From positions 806,001-870,000 of the forward strand of contig NZ_JAFIMU010000002.1 of NCBI RefSeq assembly GCF_017302985.1: DNA of 64,000 nucleotides, read 5' to 3'. The stretch is from Corallococcus macrosporus. Lineage in GTDB: Bacteria > Myxococcota > Myxococcia > Myxococcales > Myxococcaceae. Under the pieces are notes generated by a model. That model saw nothing but the letters and a program-made list of their open reading frames with translations, did not search any database and was not told the origin of the DNA. The position numbers were made by a program, and so were the translations under genes. This document shows, piece by piece, positions 60,884 through 64,000 of the stretch (its first letter is position 1; each line of letters opens with the position of its first letter).

Positions 60884-62740
60884 ATGCCGGCCCCCGCACC
60901 CCGCGCCGTCCCCGCAGGGGACACCCCCACCGACGCCTCGCTGACGCTGCTGAGCATCCCCGGGGCGACGCAGGCGGAGGTGGACACCTACTGGCTCAGG
61001 CACGTCTACCAGGGCGACCGGCTGCCCCAGCTCACGCTGCGAGCGGTGGCCCTGGGCGCGGGGCTGGGCGTGCTCACCTGCGCCACCAACCTCTACGCGG
61101 GCCTGAAGACGGGCGTGGCGTTCGGGGTGGCCGTCACCGCCGCGCTGCTCGCGTCCGCGACGCATGGCGCGCTCCGGCGCTTGAGTCCCCGGGGCGCGGG
61201 CGCGCCGCTGTCCCTGCTGGAGCTGGGCTGCGCGCAGACGGTGGCGTCGTCGGCGGGGTACGCGACGGGGGGCGCGCTCGTGTCGGTGCAGGGTGCGTGG
61301 CTGCTCACCACGGGGCACCACCTGCCCGGGGTGACGCTGCTGGCGTGGACGTTCCTGCTGTCCGCGCTGGGCGTCCTGTTCGCGGTGCCGCTCAAGCGAC
61401 AGTTGGTGGACCGGGAGCAGCTTCCGTTCGCGTCCGGGACGGCGGCGGCGGCGACGGCTCGTGCGCTGCACGCGGGCGGTGAGGAGGCGGGGCCCCGGCT
61501 GCGGATGCTGGGCGTGGGTGGGTGGGTGGCGGGAGCGTTGACGCTCGCGCGCGATGGCTTCGGGCGCGTGCCGTATGCGTATGCGTTTCCCGGGACGCTG
61601 GGCGGGGTCTCGCTGGAGCGGCTGGGGTTCGCGCTGGAGACGGGGCTGATGCCGGTGGGCGGGGGGGCGCTGCTGGGCGTGCGCGTCACTGCCTCCATGT
61701 TGCTGGGGGCGCTCGTCGTCCATGGCGTCGTCGCGCCCCGGCTGATGGCCGCGGGCGTGGTGGCTCCGGACGGGGACTTCCTCGCGTGGGCGCTGTGGCC
61801 GGGCGCGGCGGCGCTCACCACCGCGTCGCTGTTGCAGTTCGCGCTCCAGGCGCGCGTGTGGGGCCGGGCGCTGAGTGGGCTCCGGGGCGGCGTGTCGCGG
61901 CAGGCGCCGCATCCGATTGAAGCGCTCCAGGTGCCCGGGCAGTGGTGGGTCGCGGGGATGCTGGTGCTGACGCCCGCGACGGTGGCGCTGGCGCGGGTGG
62001 GCTTCGACGTGCCGGTGCCGCACGCGCTGCTCGCGGTGGCGCTGTCGTTCGTGCTGTGCCTCATCTCCTGCCGCGTCACGGGTGAGACGGACGTGAGCCC
62101 GGTGGGCGCGCTGGGGCAGGTGACGCAGTTGACGTATGGCGTGCTGCTGCCGGGCGATGTGCGGGCGAACCTGGCGACGGCGGGCATCACGGTCAACGCG
62201 GCGTCCTCGTCCGCGGATCTGCTCACGGACCTGAAGGCGGGGCACCTGCTGGGTGCGAATCCGCGCCGCGTGTTCCTGGCGCAGCTCGTGGGATGTGTCG
62301 TCGGGGCGCTGGTGGTGGTGCCGCTGTTCTACCTGCTGGTGCCGGAGCCGTCCGTGCTGGGGTCGGAGCGCTTTCCCGCGCCGGCCGCGACGGTGACGGC
62401 GGGCGTGGCGCGGGTGCTGGCGTCGGGGCTGGGCGCGGTGTCGGTGGACCTGCGGATCGCCATGGCCTGGGCCGCGCTGGCGGCGGCCGTCCTCACGCTG
62501 GGCGAGCAGGCCTTGCCGGAGCGCTTCCGCCGCTGGACGCCGTCCGCCGTGGGAGTGGGGCTGGCGTGCCTGCTGCCTGCCTCCACGTGCCTGGGGTTCT
62601 TCCTGGGAGGGCTGGGGTGGGAGCTGGCCCGGAGGTGGCGGCCCGCGTCGGAGGGGCCGGGCGTGACGCTGGCGGCCGGGCTCATCGCGGGCGAGGGACT
62701 GGTAGGGGTGGGCATCGTGCTGGCGCGAGCGCTCTGGTAG
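60884..62740 (+). CDS. OPT-family oligopeptide or metal-chelate transporter
   Basis: A protein of about 618 residues with roughly 14-16 hydrophobic helices. OPT features include YQGDRLPQLTLRAVALGAGLG, NLYAGLKTGVAFG, and GETDVSPVGALGQVTQL, followed by NLATAGITVNAASSSADLLTDLK. Bacterial members move small peptides or metal chelates. The ATG at 60884 has GGAGG about 10 bases upstream; a GTG at 60842 gives 14 more residues and is possible. It is 54 bases after the HipA fusion gene and 15 before the kinase gene, so the transcription unit may extend through all of them. Confidence 0.85.
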   Translation: MPAPAPRAVPAGDTPTDASLTLLSIPGATQAEVDTYWLRHVYQGDRLPQLTLRAVALGAGLGVLTCATNLYAGLKTGVAFGVAVTAALLASATHGALRRLSPRGAGAPLSLLELGCAQTVASSAGYATGGALVSVQGAWLLTTGHHLPGVTLLAWTFLLSALGVLFAVPLKRQLVDREQLPFASGTAAAATARALHAGGEEAGPRLRMLGVGGWVAGALTLARDGFGRVPYAYAFPGTLGGVSLERLGFALETGLMPVGGGALLGVRVTASMLLGALVVHGVVAPRLMAAGVVAPDGDFLAWALWPGAAALTTASLLQFALQARVWGRALSGLRGGVSRQAPHPIEALQVPGQWWVAGMLVLTPATVALARVGFDVPVPHALLAVALSFVLCLISCRVTGETDVSPVGALGQVTQLTYGVLLPGDVRANLATAGITVNAASSSADLLTDLKAGHLLGANPRRVFLAQLVGCVVGALVVVPLFYLLVPEPSVLGSERFPAPAATVTAGVARVLASGLGAVSVDLRIAMAWAALAAAVLTLGEQALPERFRRWTPSAVGVGLACLLPASTCLGFFLGGLGWELARRWRPASEGPGVTLAAGLIAGEGLVGVGIVLARALW

Positions 62741-62755
62741 CCTTCGGGCATCCGC

Positions 62756-64000
62756 ATGCGCTGTCCGGTCTGCCACCGCCGCCTCGCTCCCGGCGCGGCG
62801 TGTCCCGTGAACGGCGTCGCCGCCGGGTCCGGTCTTCCCCTGGAGCCGCTGGCGATCCCCGACGTCCCCGGCCTGTCCGGCGCCGCCCTGTTGGGAGTGG
62901 GTGGATTCGCCCACGTCTTCACCGCGGTGCGCGAGGTGGACGGCCGCGAGGTGGCGCTCAAGGTGGGCCTGGGTCCGCACCATGCGCGCTTCGCCCATGA
63001 GGCGGAGGCGCTCCGGCGGGTGGGGCCGCCCACGGTGCCGGCGGTGCTGGAGGAGGGGCGGGTGGGAGGCCGGCCATTCCTGGTGCAGGAGCTGTTGCGA
63101 GGGCAGACGCTCGCGGCGTGGATGGCGGCGTTGCCGGGGACGGGTGCGGCGTCCGTGGCGCGGGTGCGGGAGCTGCTGACGGGGCTGTGTCCGGCGGTGG
63201 CGCGCGTGCATGCGGTGGGGCTCGCGCACCGGGACCTCAAGCCGGAGAACATCTTCCTGCGCGAGGGTGGAGCGCTGAGCCTGCTGGACTTCGGGCTCGC
63301 GAGGAGGATGGAGGACGGTCCCGCGGAGGAGGCGGGGAACCGCGCGGGCACGACGGTCTACATGGCGCCGGAGCAGTGCCTGGACGCGCGTGAAGCGGGC
63401 ACGGCGGCGGACATCTACGCGCTGGGCGTGCTGCTCTTCGAGCTGCTCACGGGCTCGCCGCCGTTCAACGGCAGCGCGGACGAGGTGCGTGAAGGACACG
63501 TGAGCCAGCGTCCGCCGCGCGTGTCCGAGCGTGCGCGGATCCCGGTGGCGCTGGACGCGGTGGTGGCGCGGTGTCTGGCCAAGGAGCCCGCGGAACGGTA
63601 CGCGAGCGCGGACGAAGTACTGGCCGCGTTCGAGGCCGCGTGCGCGGAAGTGCCCGCGCTGCCCGGTGTCAGTGAGAAGGACGCAAGGCCCGCGCAGGCG
63701 TCGACGACGTTCGCGGGCTCGCGTCCGGTGGCGGTGCTGGGCCTGCGCACGGCGGCGTCGGTGGAAGGGCTCGCGGCCACGCTGGAGCCCTTCGGCGGAG
63801 TGCTGGCGCGGGTCGCGGCCGGTGGGTACCTGATCGTCTTCTGTGAGTCGTTGTCCGCGGAGGCCAACGTGCGAGCGGGAGCGCTCGCGGCACGGAGGCT
63901 GGTGGAGTCCGGAGACGCATCGGCGGTCCTGCACGTCGCGGTGCTGTACGTGCATCCCGGCGCGGCACTGCCGCGAATCGCGGGCACCGCGCTGGAGCGG
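62756..64000 (+). CDS. Ser/Thr protein kinase with N-terminal zinc-ribbon-like motif, C-terminus cut by window edge
   Basis: 415 codons are visible before the sequence ends, with no stop. It opens with MRCPVCHRRLAPGAACP, a small zinc-ribbon-like pair of cysteines. The kinase domain covers about 40-305: GVGGFAHVFTA, VALKVGLG, AHRDLKPENIF (D160), LLDFGLARR, VYMAPEQC. From about 320 on a new region starts (SRPVAVLGLRTAASVEGLAATL) that looks like the start of a cyclase-like or regulatory domain; such kinases often continue into AAA ATPase and TPR parts. The missing part cannot be judged. The ATG at 62756 is 15 bases after the OPT transporter stop. Confidence 0.85.
   Translation, partial: MRCPVCHRRLAPGAACPVNGVAAGSGLPLEPLAIPDVPGLSGAALLGVGGFAHVFTAVREVDGREVALKVGLGPHHARFAHEAEALRRVGPPTVPAVLEEGRVGGRPFLVQELLRGQTLAAWMAALPGTGAASVARVRELLTGLCPAVARVHAVGLAHRDLKPENIFLREGGALSLLDFGLARRMEDGPAEEAGNRAGTTVYMAPEQCLDAREAGTAADIYALGVLLFELLTGSPPFNGSADEVREGHVSQRPPRVSERARIPVALDAVVARCLAKEPAERYASADEVLAAFEAACAEVPALPGVSEKDARPAQASTTFAGSRPVAVLGLRTAASVEGLAATLEPFGGVLARVAAGGYLIVFCESLSAEANVRAGALAARRLVESGDASAVLHVAVLYVHPGAALPRIAGTALER

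Noticed and set aside
58808-63955. 1715-codon open frame antisense to DUF262, HipA, OPT and kinase genes
   Set aside because: Runs across four genes with clear motifs on the plus strand; its product is arginine/alanine/histidine-rich without domains.
1-64000. tRNA or rRNA genes
   Set aside because: No tRNA-like cloverleaf with a T-loop consensus and no rRNA-like conserved blocks were noticed by reading; a covariance-model scan would be decisive.

Overview
The window looks like a chromosomal segment from a predatory myxobacterium of the Cystobacterineae, close to Corallococcus or Myxococcus. This rests on gene content and composition only. The G+C is very high, with strong G/C at third codon positions. 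There are Hanks-type Ser/Thr kinases, a PEGA-domain protein, many lipoproteins, a chitinase with a ricin-type lectin, an astacin-like protease, a collagen-like lipoprotein, and a broken lipoprotein toxin with its immunity gene. No rRNA, tRNA, CRISPR array or insertion sequence was recognised.

Layout, left to right. Positions 1-5289 (minus strand) hold a tightly overlapped operon of aryl-polyene (ape) type: ketosynthase-like chain-length factor, acyltransferase, two acyl carrier proteins, membrane protein, fused AMP-ligase/dehydratase, glycosyltransferase, and an LpxL/HtrB-like acyltransferase cut by the window edge. Then come an orphan mdcG, a GtrII-like membrane protein, a family-B DNA polymerase and a divergent WYL regulator (5640-11501). 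Positions 11550-18685 are accessory: a tail-collar protein divergent from a collagen-like lipoprotein, a GNAT, a flavin monooxygenase behind two palindromes, a glycine-zipper metallopeptidase joined stop-to-start to a secreted protein, and a DUF6321-like basic protein. Next are an S41 peptidase lipoprotein divergent from cstA-ybdD, and a GH18 chitinase.

Positions 24090-35645 (minus) carry an exporter plus a single-gene NRPS, C-A-PCP three times and then TE, predicted to make a tripeptide or acyl-tripeptide. Upstream is a KaiC-like ATPase overlapped with a response-regulator/histidine-kinase hybrid, then an MHS-type MFS transporter. Positions 40018-44510 (plus) hold a kinase, a PEGA protein and a TonB-dependent receptor, followed by a SWIM-SNF2 helicase. 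Positions 47537-49224 hold a lipoprotein toxin-like gene interrupted by an in-frame TGA, with an intact immunity-like gene. After that come arsC, an AlkZ-like protein, an LLM oxidoreductase, a TreS-like GH13 enzyme, an astacin-family lipoprotein and a CPBP protease.

The most unusual element is at 57169-60829. A DUF262 (GmrS/ParB-like) protein is coupled to a HipA-type kinase fused in frame to a class I SAM methyltransferase. I know of no described system with this architecture, so it is the best candidate for a new conflict or defence module. The window ends in an OPT-family transporter and a kinase truncated by the right edge.
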